The position numbers were made by a program, and so were the translations under genes. From positions 1-64,000 of the forward strand of contig JALHLQ010000001.1 of NCBI GenBank assembly GCA_022844485.1: 64,000 nucleotides of DNA, given 5' to 3'. Positions 18,641 through 26,382 of this stretch are shown piece after piece. The DNA comes from Xanthobacteraceae bacterium (lineage in GTDB: Bacteria; Pseudomonadota; Alphaproteobacteria; Rhizobiales; Xanthobacteraceae). Each line of letters begins with the position of its first letter. The first letter of the stretch is position 1. A model generated the notes under the pieces. The model was given only the letters and a program-made list of their open reading frames with translations, was not told the origin of the DNA and searched no databases.

Positions 18641-18655
18641 GTTCCTGATTTGTTC
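18641..18655 (-). promoter_or_regulatory. LexA (SOS) box of the imuA-imuB-dnaE2 cassette
   Basis: GTTC-CTGATTT-GTTC, a perfect alphaproteobacterial LexA direct repeat GTTC-N7-GTTC, lies 13-27 bases upstream of the imuA ATG. LexA repression and induction by DNA damage are expected, as in other alphaproteobacteria. Confidence 0.85.
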
Positions 18656-18862
18656 TTATTAATTCCCACCCGGCGGAAGGAGTCAAGACGGCTGATGCGG
18701 AAAGGTGCATTGACACCTCGCCTTGACCTTTCGGCTTTCGCAACCGGCGGGGCTGAACGGCGCCGGTACACGCTCTGTCAACCGCCCATGCGCGCTGCCA
18801 TGCCACGATCGCCAGGAAACGACCGCGACAGAATTCGTGACTGCTTCGCCGCGACTCAGAAC

Positions 18863-18875
18863 GTGAACAGTTCAC
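18863..18875. promoter_or_regulatory. perfect 13-bp inverted repeat GTGAAC-A-GTTCAC
   Basis: A perfect 6-1-6 palindrome in the region between imuA and the ttr-like operon. Together with the preceding bases it also forms GAAC-N7-GTTC. It could be an operator for either divergent unit. No regulator gene is next to it. Confidence 0.35.
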
Positions 18876-18890
18876 AACGGTGAGCGCGTC

Positions 18891-18905
18891 GGTGACTTCG
18901 TCACC
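18891..18905. promoter_or_regulatory. perfect 15-bp inverted repeat GGTGAC-TTC-GTCACC
   Basis: A perfect 6-3-6 palindrome 16 bp beyond the previous one, and 102 bp upstream of the ttrB-like start. The two palindromes share the GTGAnC half-site GTGAAC/GTGAC but not their spacing. An operator or a small hairpin are both possible. Confidence 0.3.
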
Positions 18906-18945
18906 CTCACTCCGCATAGGTGTGTTTCCTGTTCGCGGTCGGATA

Positions 18946-18959
18946 TTGCGCTACATCAA
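18946..18959 (+). promoter_or_regulatory. FixK/FNR-like box upstream of the ttr-like operon
   Basis: TTGCGCTACATCAA fits the FixK consensus TTG(A/C)-N6-(G/T)CAA exactly (TTGC-N6-TCAA) and FNR in 8 of 10 positions. Its centre is about 55 bp before the ttrB-like ATG. Placed at -41.5 this gives a start site near 18994. It implies microaerobic or anaerobic activation, which suits an anaerobic reductase. Confidence 0.55.
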
Positions 18960-19007
18960 TGAGAACGACTGCAAAACATTGAATGTGTCCGCGCCAAAAG
19001 GTGTGGC

Positions 19008-19751
19008 ATGGAACTCAGTCGCAGAAATGTTGTTGCCGGGCTCGCCGCGGCGGCGGCGGGACCAGTCGGCGCGCCGCATGCGGCGTCGTCGGCACCCGCT
19101 CGCCGAAGTGGTTCGCCGCGTTGGGTGATGGTGGTCGATGTCGCGAAATGCATCGGCTGCCAAGCCTGCACAGTCTCCTGCATTTATGAAAATGCGGTTC
19201 CGCTCGGACAATATCGCACCATCGTATCGACCTATGAAGTGCAGGACGGCGATGCCGCCGGCATGGTCATGCTGCCGCGGCTCTGCAACCATTGCGCCAA
19301 TGCGCCCTGCATTCCCGTGTGCCCCGTCAACGCGACGTGGCAGCAGCCGGATGGAACGGTTGTGGTCGACGCCAACCGGTGCGTGGGGTGCGCCTATTGC
19401 GTCCAGGCTTGCCCTTACGACGCGCGCTTCATCAATCACGACACGGGAAAGGCCGACAAGTGCACGTTCTGTGCGCATCGTGTCGAAGCCGGTCTCCTGC
19501 CGGCCTGCGTCGAGTCCTGTGTTGGTGGTGCGCGCATTTTCGGCGACCTGTCCGATCCGAGCAGCACGGTGGCGAAGCTCGTCGGCCGGGGCGACGCCAA
19601 GGTCTTGAAGCCGGACCTCGGCACGCAGCCGCATGTCTTCTATCTGGGTTTGGACGAACGCTTCCTCGGCAAAGTGGATGCCGAGCCCGCGCTCTGGGCT
19701 CCGAAGCGGCAGCCTCAGGCCGAAGCGCCTGCAACGGGAGCGCAGTCATGA
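19008..19751 (+). CDS. ttrB: TtrB-like 4Fe-4S electron-transfer subunit
   Basis: A 247-residue periplasmic ferredoxin-like subunit of a molybdoenzyme complex (TtrB/NrfC/PsrB family), which wires the membrane subunit to the catalytic one. Residues 1-30 are a Tat signal (SRRNVVAGLAAAAAG). Four [4Fe-4S] cluster motifs are seen: CIGCQACTVSC, CNHCANAPCIPVCPV, CVGCAYCVQACPYDARF, and CTFC with a later CVESC. It is the first gene of the ttrB-C-A unit, and its end overlaps the ttrC start by 4 nt. Tetrathionate reductase is the best match for this subunit set, but thiosulfate, polysulfide, selenate or arsenate substrates are possible. Confidence 0.8.
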   Translation: MELSRRNVVAGLAAAAAGPVGAPHAASSAPARRSGSPRWVMVVDVAKCIGCQACTVSCIYENAVPLGQYRTIVSTYEVQDGDAAGMVMLPRLCNHCANAPCIPVCPVNATWQQPDGTVVVDANRCVGCAYCVQACPYDARFINHDTGKADKCTFCAHRVEAGLLPACVESCVGGARIFGDLSDPSSTVAKLVGRGDAKVLKPDLGTQPHVFYLGLDERFLGKVDAEPALWAPKRQPQAEAPATGAQS

Positions 19752-20869
19752 ACGTGCTCGAAGTCATCAACGTGACGCGCGAGGTGGCGTGGCTCCCGTG
19801 GGCGGTTCAATATTTCTTCCTCGTCGGGCTTTCGGTCGCGGCGTTCTTCTTGAGTCTGCCAGGCCTCGTGTTTGCGCGCGAACACTGGCTGCGCGCGGCG
19901 CGGCTTGCGCTGCTTGTGGCGCTGGTGACGGGTCTTGCCGCGCCGATCGCGCTCTTGGCCGACCTGCACCAGCCGGGGCGCTTCTGGCACTTCTATGTGT
20001 ATCCGAACTTCAAGTCCTGGATGGCGTGGGGCGCCTTTTTCATCCCGGGCTATGTGGGCGGGCTTCTCCTCTATGCCTGGGCGGCTATGCGGCCTGCGCT
20101 CGCAAAATCCGACCGGCCGGGTCTGCTCGGGCGAGTCCACAAGATAGCCTCACTCGGAGGAGACCGGGCGCCGCGCATCTTGAGCATCGCCGCCGGCTGG
20201 ACCGCGCTGATGGCCGCACTGGTTCTGCTCTACACCGGAATGGAAGTGATGGTCGTGCGCGCGCGTCCCTTGTGGCACACGCCGTTCTTGCCGCTGCAGT
20301 TCGTCGTGACCGCAGGCGTCGGTGCGCTCGGTGCCATGCTCCTCCTCGACCGTGTCCTCGGCCAGCCCGATGCGGCGACCGAGCGCATGCTCAATCGTTT
20401 GCTGGCGCTGCTTCTCGCTTCGGCGCTCGCGATCGGCGCGGCATGGCTGGCGCTCGGCTTGTTCGCCATCGATGCGACGCATGCGGAGGCCTTGCGCCAG
20501 GTCTCGGCCTCGCTCGGTTGGCGGCTGACCGCCGTCTGGGCCGCATTATCTGCGATCATTCCGATCACGATCATTGCCTGGAAGCCGGTCGGCACCGGCT
20601 GGCTCACGGGACTGATCGCGATCCATGCCGCCTGGATGTTTCGCTGGACGGTCTTCATCGGCGGACAGACGATCCCGAAAACGGGAGCCGGCTTCTACAC
20701 CTATGAGCTGCCGCTTGGTTACGACGGCTGGCTCGGCATTCTCGGCACCGGCGGGCTGTTGTTGTTCCTCTTGGTCGCCATCACGTCATGGGTCCCCTGG
20801 GACCAGGCCGTTCCGCAGCGCTCGATCAAATCCGTCGGCGCACTCGTACCGGGGAGGGCGCGGTCATGA
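19748..20869 (+). CDS. ttrC: NrfD/TtrC-like quinol-oxidising membrane subunit
   Basis: A 373-residue NrfD/PsrC-family membrane anchor that oxidises quinol and passes electrons to the Fe-S subunit. About nine hydrophobic segments are visible, the first at residues 15-40 (WAVQYFFLVGLSVAAFFLSL). LLADLHQPGRFWHFYVYPNF, with its His and Arg, is the conserved NrfD loop after the second helix. The start at 19748 overlaps the ttrB stop (ATGA), and the stop overlaps the ttrA start in the same way. A longer open frame from 19292 is an out-of-phase shadow of ttrB. Confidence 0.85.
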   Translation: MNVLEVINVTREVAWLPWAVQYFFLVGLSVAAFFLSLPGLVFAREHWLRAARLALLVALVTGLAAPIALLADLHQPGRFWHFYVYPNFKSWMAWGAFFIPGYVGGLLLYAWAAMRPALAKSDRPGLLGRVHKIASLGGDRAPRILSIAAGWTALMAALVLLYTGMEVMVVRARPLWHTPFLPLQFVVTAGVGALGAMLLLDRVLGQPDAATERMLNRLLALLLASALAIGAAWLALGLFAIDATHAEALRQVSASLGWRLTAVWAALSAIIPITIIAWKPVGTGWLTGLIAIHAAWMFRWTVFIGGQTIPKTGAGFYTYELPLGYDGWLGILGTGGLLLFLLVAITSWVPWDQAVPQRSIKSVGALVPGRARS

Positions 20870-23800
20870 AGCGCCGCGATCTATTGAAAGCCGGTGTCGC
20901 AACCGGCGGCCTGGTCGCCTTCGCGGCCGGTTACTCGCGCACCGCGCAGCATGTGATCGAGAACGTCGGCGAGAGCCTCGCACCTCGCGCCAAGGCCTCG
21001 AATCTGCATGGCCGCTCGCTGCCGCCGGAATATGCGGTCGACATGAAAACCGGCGCGCTGACGCTCAATGCGGATCAGCAGGTCTCCTATGCCATGTGTC
21101 TCGGCTGCACGACGCTGTGCGGCGTGCGCGTGCGCATCGACAAGAAGACCGGGCATGTGCTGCGCGTTTCCGGCAATCCGTACAGTCCGCTCTCGACCGA
21201 TCCGGCTTTGCCTTACGAGACGCCGGTCAAGGACAGCTTCTTGAGCGTTTCGCGCGTAGCCGAGCGTGGCCTCAACGGACGGTCCACCGTCTGCGGACGC
21301 GGTGCCGCGGTGCTGTCGCAGGTCGACAGCCCATTCCGCGTGTTGCAGCCGCTCAAGCGTGTCGGCCCGCGCAATAGCGGCAAGTGGGAGCCGATCAGCT
21401 TCGAGCAGCTCGTGCGGGAGGTGGTGGAAGGCGGCGATCTCTTCGGCGAAGGTCGCGTCGAGGGGCTCAAGACGCTGCGCTCGTTTGATCCGATCGATCC
21501 GCAAGCGCCTGAACTCGGCCCGAAGGCCAACCAGGTCGCACTCTTGTCGTCGGTGAACGAAGGCCGCGAGCCTTTTGCGCGCCGCTTCATGCAGCAGGCA
21601 TTCGGCACGATCAATTTCGTCGGTCATGGCGGCTATTGCGGCGGGTCCTATCGCTCCGGTTCCGGGGCCGCCTTCGGCGATCTGCGGACGATGCCGCATG
21701 CGAAGCCCGATTTCGCGAATGCGGAGTTCGTGATCTTTGCAGGCACCGCGCCGGCCAATGCCGGCAATCCGTTCAAGCTGCAAGGCGCGCAGCTTGCGAA
21801 GGAGCGCACGGATGGCGGACTGAACTATGTCGTCGTCGATCCCGTGCTCGGGCATTCGGATTCCGCCGCCGCGCGTCAGCACGGGCGCTGGATTCCCATC
21901 AGGCCGGGAACGGACTCCGCGCTGGCACTCGGAATGATGCGCTGGATGATCGAGAATGGGCGCTGCGACGAGCGCTATTTGTCGGCTGCAGGTCCCCTCG
22001 CCGCGCAAAAGATCGGCGAACCGTCGTTCTCGAATGCGGCGCATCTCGTGATCGCGGAGCCCGGGCACCCGCGCGAAGGCTTCTTCCTGCGCGGCTCCGA
22101 TCTGGGCTTGCCGCTCGCCGAGGGCGCGCAGCGCTATACCGACAAGGACCCCTTTGTGGTGATCGACCGCGACACGCAGGCGCCAATCGCGCACGACAAG
22201 GCGACCGAGCCCGCCGCGCTGTTTGTCGATCAGGCGGTCGAGATCGAGGGCAAGCGCTTGCGCGTGCGCTCGCCGATGGCGCTTCTGAAGGCGAGCGCTT
22301 TCGCAAAGTCGCTCGACGATTATGCCGAGATTTGCGGCATTCCCGCGGACATCATTGCCGCGCTGGCGAAGGAATTCACCAGTCACGGCAAGAAAGCAGC
22401 CGTCAGCACGCATGGCGGCACGATGGCCGGCAACGGCTTCTACAGCGCCTTCTCGCTGGTGACCCTCAATACGCTGATCGGCAATCTGCATTGGAAGGGC
22501 GGAACGTTCATTGCCGGCGGCGCCTTCCGTCACGAAGGCTCCGGGCCGCGCTACAATCTCGAAAGCTTCGAGGGCATGGTCCAGCCGCGCGGCCTGACCC
22601 TCTCGCGCAATAACCAGCCCTATGAGCGCTCGAGCGAATTCAAGCGCAAGCGCGAAGCCGGCAAGCCGGCCTATCCCGCCGAACAGCCTTGGTATCCGAA
22701 CGGCCCGCAGCTCGGCACCGAGTGGCTGACCAGCGCCCTCCAAGCCTATCCTTATGGCCTGAAGGCGCTGATCCTGTGGAACACGAATCCGATCTACGGA
22801 ATACCCGGTGTCGAGAAGCAGGTCCGCGAGGCACTGAAGGACCCGACGCGGTTGCCGCTGATCATCGCGATCGATCCCTTCATCAACGAGACCGGCGCCT
22901 ATGCCGATTACATCGTGCCCGATTCAGTTCTCTACGAGAGCTGGGGCTGGGCCTCGCCCTGGGCCGGCGTGCCGACCCGCAGCTCGACCGCCCGCTGGCC
23001 GGTGATCGACTCGAAAACGGCAAAAGGTCCCGACGGCGATCCGATCGGCATGGAGAGCTTCTTTATCGCCTGCGCGAAGGCGATGGGAATGCCCGGCTTC
23101 GGCGTGAACGCGATGAAGGACGCTGAGGGAAACCCGGTTGCGCTCGAGCGGACGTCGGATTGGTATCTGCGCGGCGGCGCGAACATCGCCTTCGCCGGCA
23201 AGCAGCCGGTGGCCGATGCGAGCGATGACGACCTCGCGTTTGTCGGCCTCGACCGGCTGCGTGGCGATTTCGAACGCGCGCTGAAACCGGACGAATGGCG
23301 AAAAGTCGCGGCCGTGCTCGCGCGCGGCGGACGCTATCAGAACGCGAGCGCGACCTATCAGGGAGAGAAGTTCGCGGACCGGCCCGTGCGCATGCTGCAC
23401 GTCTACAACGAATGGCTCGGCACGAGCCGGAGCGCGGTGACCGGCCAGCGGTTTTCCGGCGTGCCGATTTGGATGCCGCCCTCATTCGCGGACGGCAGCG
23501 CGATGCGGGCGCATCACCCGGAGAAGGATTGGCCGTTCCTGCTGGTGTCGCAAAAATCCGTGCTGATGAATTCCTATTCGATCGGTGCCGATCAGCTTCG
23601 GCAGATCCATTCCCACAATCCCGTGGCGTTGCATGTAGAAGACGCCCGCAGACTCGGCGTCCGCACTGGCGACCGCGTGCGCATCGGAACGCCGGGCGGC
23701 GCCGTGATCGGCACGGCGATCGTGCGTCGCGGCGTCATGAAGGGCGTCATCGCGGTCGAGCATGGTTTCGGCCATCGGGAGCTTGGCGCCCGCGCGCACA

Positions 23801-23967
23801 TCATCGGAGAGACACGCCAGCCCTCCCGGCCCGAGCTGGCCGCCGGAATCAATCTGAACGATCTCGGCATCCCCGACCCCACGCGAAAAGGATTGTCGGT
23901 GTGGCTTGACCCCGTGGCCGGTTCGTCCGTGCGTCAGGGAATCCCGGCCCGCATAGCGCGCGTCTAG
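20866..23967 (+). CDS. ttrA: TtrA-like molybdopterin oxidoreductase, catalytic subunit
   Basis: A 1033-residue molybdopterin (DMSO reductase superfamily) enzyme of the TtrA clade, similar in length to Salmonella TtrA. Residues 1-30 are a Tat signal (KRRDLLKAGVATGGLVAFAAG). The [4Fe-4S] motif CLGCTTLCGV is near residue 80. Cys258 in GGYCGGSYRSGSG is the likely Mo ligand. The C-terminal molybdopterin-dinucleotide domain (LGVRTGDRVRIGTPGG, EHGFGHRELGARAH) is complete. It overlaps ttrC by 4 nt and completes a periplasmic quinol-linked reductase. No ttrRS two-component genes are present; the FixK-like box offers another control. The electron acceptor could be tetrathionate or another oxyanion. Confidence 0.8.
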   Translation: MKRRDLLKAGVATGGLVAFAAGYSRTAQHVIENVGESLAPRAKASNLHGRSLPPEYAVDMKTGALTLNADQQVSYAMCLGCTTLCGVRVRIDKKTGHVLRVSGNPYSPLSTDPALPYETPVKDSFLSVSRVAERGLNGRSTVCGRGAAVLSQVDSPFRVLQPLKRVGPRNSGKWEPISFEQLVREVVEGGDLFGEGRVEGLKTLRSFDPIDPQAPELGPKANQVALLSSVNEGREPFARRFMQQAFGTINFVGHGGYCGGSYRSGSGAAFGDLRTMPHAKPDFANAEFVIFAGTAPANAGNPFKLQGAQLAKERTDGGLNYVVVDPVLGHSDSAAARQHGRWIPIRPGTDSALALGMMRWMIENGRCDERYLSAAGPLAAQKIGEPSFSNAAHLVIAEPGHPREGFFLRGSDLGLPLAEGAQRYTDKDPFVVIDRDTQAPIAHDKATEPAALFVDQAVEIEGKRLRVRSPMALLKASAFAKSLDDYAEICGIPADIIAALAKEFTSHGKKAAVSTHGGTMAGNGFYSAFSLVTLNTLIGNLHWKGGTFIAGGAFRHEGSGPRYNLESFEGMVQPRGLTLSRNNQPYERSSEFKRKREAGKPAYPAEQPWYPNGPQLGTEWLTSALQAYPYGLKALILWNTNPIYGIPGVEKQVREALKDPTRLPLIIAIDPFINETGAYADYIVPDSVLYESWGWASPWAGVPTRSSTARWPVIDSKTAKGPDGDPIGMESFFIACAKAMGMPGFGVNAMKDAEGNPVALERTSDWYLRGGANIAFAGKQPVADASDDDLAFVGLDRLRGDFERALKPDEWRKVAAVLARGGRYQNASATYQGEKFADRPVRMLHVYNEWLGTSRSAVTGQRFSGVPIWMPPSFADGSAMRAHHPEKDWPFLLVSQKSVLMNSYSIGADQLRQIHSHNPVALHVEDARRLGVRTGDRVRIGTPGGAVIGTAIVRRGVMKGVIAVEHGFGHRELGARAHIIGETRQPSRPELAAGINLNDLGIPDPTRKGLSVWLDPVAGSSVRQGIPARIARV

Positions 23968-23970
23968 CCT

Positions 23971-23986
23971 GCTCGATAATGCGAGC
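23971..23986. terminator. weak hairpin between convergent genes
   Basis: GCTCG-ATAATG-CGAGC fills the 19-bp space between the stops of ttrA and the SnoaL-like gene. With the flanking CCTG/CAGG it gives an 8-bp stem containing a 2-nt bulge. No T-run follows, so it would be a poor intrinsic terminator. Confidence 0.3.
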
Positions 23987-24397
23987 TCAGGTTGGGAGGC
24001 TGCGACCGACCGCGAGATCGTTCCAGACCTCTTGCCGGATCAGCTTGCCGTCGGGGCCGACCAGGAACCAATCGCAGAATCGAATCCCGGAAAACGGGCT
24101 GCCGTCCGGCCATTCGCCGGAAAGCGTGCCGAAGCAGGTGACCGTTGTTCCCTCCGGTGCGGTGCCGGCGCTGAAGCGCTCATAGGTCTTCCTCACGAAG
24201 CGGTATCGCGGCTTCGCCCAGGTGACGAGATCCTCGAGACGGGTGAAGCGCATGCCGCCGGGGAAGGTCATCGTGAAGCGCTCGGCCAAGGACGCCCGTG
24301 CACGGTCCAGGTCGCGCCTCTCCATCGCCGCGAGATAGCCCCGCACCGTGCCGATCGCATCGGTGGGCGGGGGCGCCAAATCTGCTTGGATCGTCAT
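23987..24397 (-). CDS. SnoaL/NTF2-like fold protein
   Basis: A 136-residue NTF2-like (alpha+beta cone) protein. VRGYLAAMERRDLDRARASL is the family's first helix region, MTFPGGMRFTRLEDLVTWA the second. FCDWFLVGPDGKLIRQEVWNDL is the final beta-sheet motif. Members are polyketide cyclases, dehydratases, isomerases or binding proteins, so no reaction can be assigned. It is divergent from the GntR-led operon, and its promoter region holds the 20-bp palindrome at 24434-24453. That position suggests it belongs to the same regulon. Confidence 0.8.
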   Translation of the reverse strand: MTIQADLAPPPTDAIGTVRGYLAAMERRDLDRARASLAERFTMTFPGGMRFTRLEDLVTWAKPRYRFVRKTYERFSAGTAPEGTTVTCFGTLSGEWPDGSPFSGIRFCDWFLVGPDGKLIRQEVWNDLAVGRSLPT

Positions 24398-24433
24398 GTC
24401 GCAGTCCTTTTTCGGCGATGCTGGCCCGATGAA

Positions 24434-24453
24434 TTGTATTATGCATAATACAA
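24434..24453. promoter_or_regulatory. perfect 20-bp palindromic operator (GntR-type candidate)
   Basis: TTGTATTATGCATAATACAA is perfectly self-complementary over 20 bp and very AT-rich in a GC-rich region. It lies 36 bp upstream of the SnoaL-like ATG and about 200 bp upstream of the gntR start. It is the obvious candidate operator for the adjacent GntR-family regulator. Confidence 0.65.
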
Positions 24454-24531
24454 GCCGATAGGAAATGTCCGGCCCCCTTGGCCACGGCAGTCCGGAGAGA
24501 ACGCAGTGGGTGAGGCGAGGAACGGTCCTTC

Positions 24532-24651
24532 ATGGTGATCAGCATCGGCAAAGCTGCGGGAAGCATCAAGGCGGCAGGTCTCGGCGCGGTTCCGAATGTC
24601 GAGGCTCTCTATACCAACGAGTACATCGACCGCGCATTGAAGAGCGCCTGA
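24532..24651 (+). pseudogene. possible 3' remnant of an ABC substrate-binding protein gene
   Basis: A 39-codon frame begins MVISIGKAAGSIKAAGLGAV and ends PNVEALYTNEYIDRALKSA. The end resembles the C-terminus of nitrate/taurine-type ABC binding proteins (ALYTNEYIDRA). There is no signal peptide or binding domain, and an in-frame stop lies just upstream, so only the tail is left. It stops 7 bp before the gntR start. It could instead be a small leader gene of the operon. Confidence 0.35.
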
Positions 24652-24658
24652 GCGCGAG

Positions 24659-25489
24659 ATGAGCGTGATGGACGTCACAATCGAGCCGCTCAAGACGCGC
24701 AAGATCTACTTTGTCTTGCGCGACCAGATCACCGGCGGCGAGCTGCCGCCCGGAACGAAGCTGTTGAGCGAGCCTCTTCTTGCCAAAGTCCATCACGTCT
24801 CGCGTGTCACGATCCGCCGAGCGCTGAACAGCCTCGAGCATGAGGGGCTGATCAGCCGCCAGCCGGGACAGGGAACCTTCGTCGCTGATCGCCAGCCGGC
24901 GCCGGCCATTCGCGCCGACCTCTCGAATCTCCTCTCGCACATCACCGAGATGGGGCAAACGACGCGCGTGAAGCTGTTGTCGTTCAAGTATGTCGATCCC
25001 CCCAGGACGGTGGCCGAAGCCCTCAAGCTCGATCCGGGCGAGCGGGTGCAGCGCTCCGTCCGCATTCGATTCATCGACGGCGAGCCGTTTTCGCATCTCA
25101 CGACCTTCGTGCCGGAACGGATCGGGATCACCTATTCGGAAGCGGATCTTGCCTCGACGGCCTTGCTGGTCCTGCTCGAGCGCTCCGGCGTGTCGGTCGA
25201 CCGCGCAAGCCAGACGATTCGTGCGGCCCTGGCGACGCCGGAGACGGCGGACGCGCTCGATGTGGAGATCGGAACGCCCTTGCTCGAGGTCAGACGCATC
25301 GTGCTCGATCGAAAGGGTTTTGGCGTGGAATATCTACAGTCGTTGTATCGTCCGGATCGGTACGAGTTCCAGCTCGATCTTGTCCGGCGCGGCAACAAGG
25401 CGATCCGGCGATGGGAGCCGGTGCCTTTCACGGCGGGCATTCCAAGCGGGGGCTCCGCCAAGACAGCGCGACGGAGGGTGCGCGGATGA
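24659..25489 (+). CDS. GntR-family regulator (HutC/PhnF subfamily, UTRA domain)
   Basis: A 276-residue regulator. The winged HTH spans residues about 10-80, with the recognition part LLAKVHHVSRVTIRRALNSL and wing GLISRQPGQGTFVAD. A UTRA effector domain follows (about 95-245), with RFIDGEPFSHLTTFVPERIG and GFGVEYLQSLYRPDRYEFQL. UTRA domains bind small ligands, often the pathway substrate. It heads a run of seven genes, and its stop overlaps the next start (ATGA). It therefore very likely controls that operon, perhaps through the palindrome at 24434-24453. Confidence 0.9.
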   Translation: MSVMDVTIEPLKTRKIYFVLRDQITGGELPPGTKLLSEPLLAKVHHVSRVTIRRALNSLEHEGLISRQPGQGTFVADRQPAPAIRADLSNLLSHITEMGQTTRVKLLSFKYVDPPRTVAEALKLDPGERVQRSVRIRFIDGEPFSHLTTFVPERIGITYSEADLASTALLVLLERSGVSVDRASQTIRAALATPETADALDVEIGTPLLEVRRIVLDRKGFGVEYLQSLYRPDRYEFQLDLVRRGNKAIRRWEPVPFTAGIPSGGSAKTARRRVRG

Positions 25490-26382
25490 ATTCGTCGCAA
25501 TTTCGCGAACGCCTTGCGCAGCCGGCGCCTCTGCTGGTTCCCGGCGTCTATGACGCGCTGACCGCGCTGCTTGCCGCCGATGCGGGCGCCGAGGCGCTCT
25601 ACCTGTCCGGTGCGGGCATCGCCTATTCGCGGCTCGGCCGGCCGGACATCGGGCTGGTCTCGATGACGGAAGTCGCCGACGTGATCGCGCGCGTGCGCGA
25701 TCGCGTGCAGACGCCGCTGATCGTGGATGCGGATAACGGCTATGGAAATGCGATCAATGTCCAGCGCACCGTGCGCCTGTTCGAACGCATGGGAGCGAGC
25801 GCCATTCAGATCGAAGATCAGAGCTTCCCGAAACGCTGCGGCCACTTGCAGGACAAGACGCTGGTCTCTGCGGCGGAGATGGTGGGTAAGGTCAAGGCGG
25901 CGGTCGACGCGCGCGTCGCCCGCGACACGCTGATCGTCGCGCGCACCGACGCGGTCGCGGTTGAGGGCGTGCCGCGCGCGGTGGAGCGGGCGCGCCTCTA
26001 TGCCGAGGCAGGTGCCGACATTCTTTTCGTGGAAGCGCCGCGCTCGGGAGAGGAGCTCTCGGCCGTCGCGCAGCCGCTGGGCGGTTTGCGCCCGCTTCTC
26101 GCCAACATGGTCGAAGGCGGGGAGACCCCTCCCATGACCGTGCAAGAGCTCGGAGCGCTCGGATTCCGCATCGTCATCTTTCCGGGCGGCATCGCGCGCG
26201 CGCTGGCGCTGGCCGCGACCGAGTATTATTCCTCGCTCCTCCAGCACGGCAGCAACGAGCCGTTCCGCGCGCGCATGTTCGACTTCAAGGAATTGAACGC
26301 GCGCATCGGCACGCCCGAGATGCTGGCGCTTGGCCGGCGCTACGAAGCCGTCCCGGCGGCCGGCAAGGAGGACGCGGTGTGA
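25486..26382 (+). CDS. isocitrate lyase/PEP mutase family lyase (2-methylisocitrate/dimethylmalate lyase-like)
   Basis: A 298-residue alpha/beta-barrel enzyme that cleaves a C-C bond in a 2-hydroxy dicarboxylate (or, in relatives, moves a phosphonate). DADNGYG (residues 81-87) binds the metal and keto acid. KRCGH (116-120) carries the catalytic Cys of the lyases, and PEP mutases lack it. EAPRSGEEL and FPGGIARALALA are also conserved. The set fits 2,3-dimethylmalate lyase or methylisocitrate lyase, giving pyruvate (or glyoxylate) plus a carboxylate. The start at 25486 overlaps gntR by 4 nt and the end overlaps hyuB (GTGA). The presence of LeuCD-like genes in the operon supports a 2-alkylmalate substrate. 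Confidence 0.85.
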   Translation: MNSSQFRERLAQPAPLLVPGVYDALTALLAADAGAEALYLSGAGIAYSRLGRPDIGLVSMTEVADVIARVRDRVQTPLIVDADNGYGNAINVQRTVRLFERMGASAIQIEDQSFPKRCGHLQDKTLVSAAEMVGKVKAAVDARVARDTLIVARTDAVAVEGVPRAVERARLYAEAGADILFVEAPRSGEELSAVAQPLGGLRPLLANMVEGGETPPMTVQELGALGFRIVIFPGGIARALALAATEYYSSLLQHGSNEPFRARMFDFKELNARIGTPEMLALGRRYEAVPAAGKEDAV

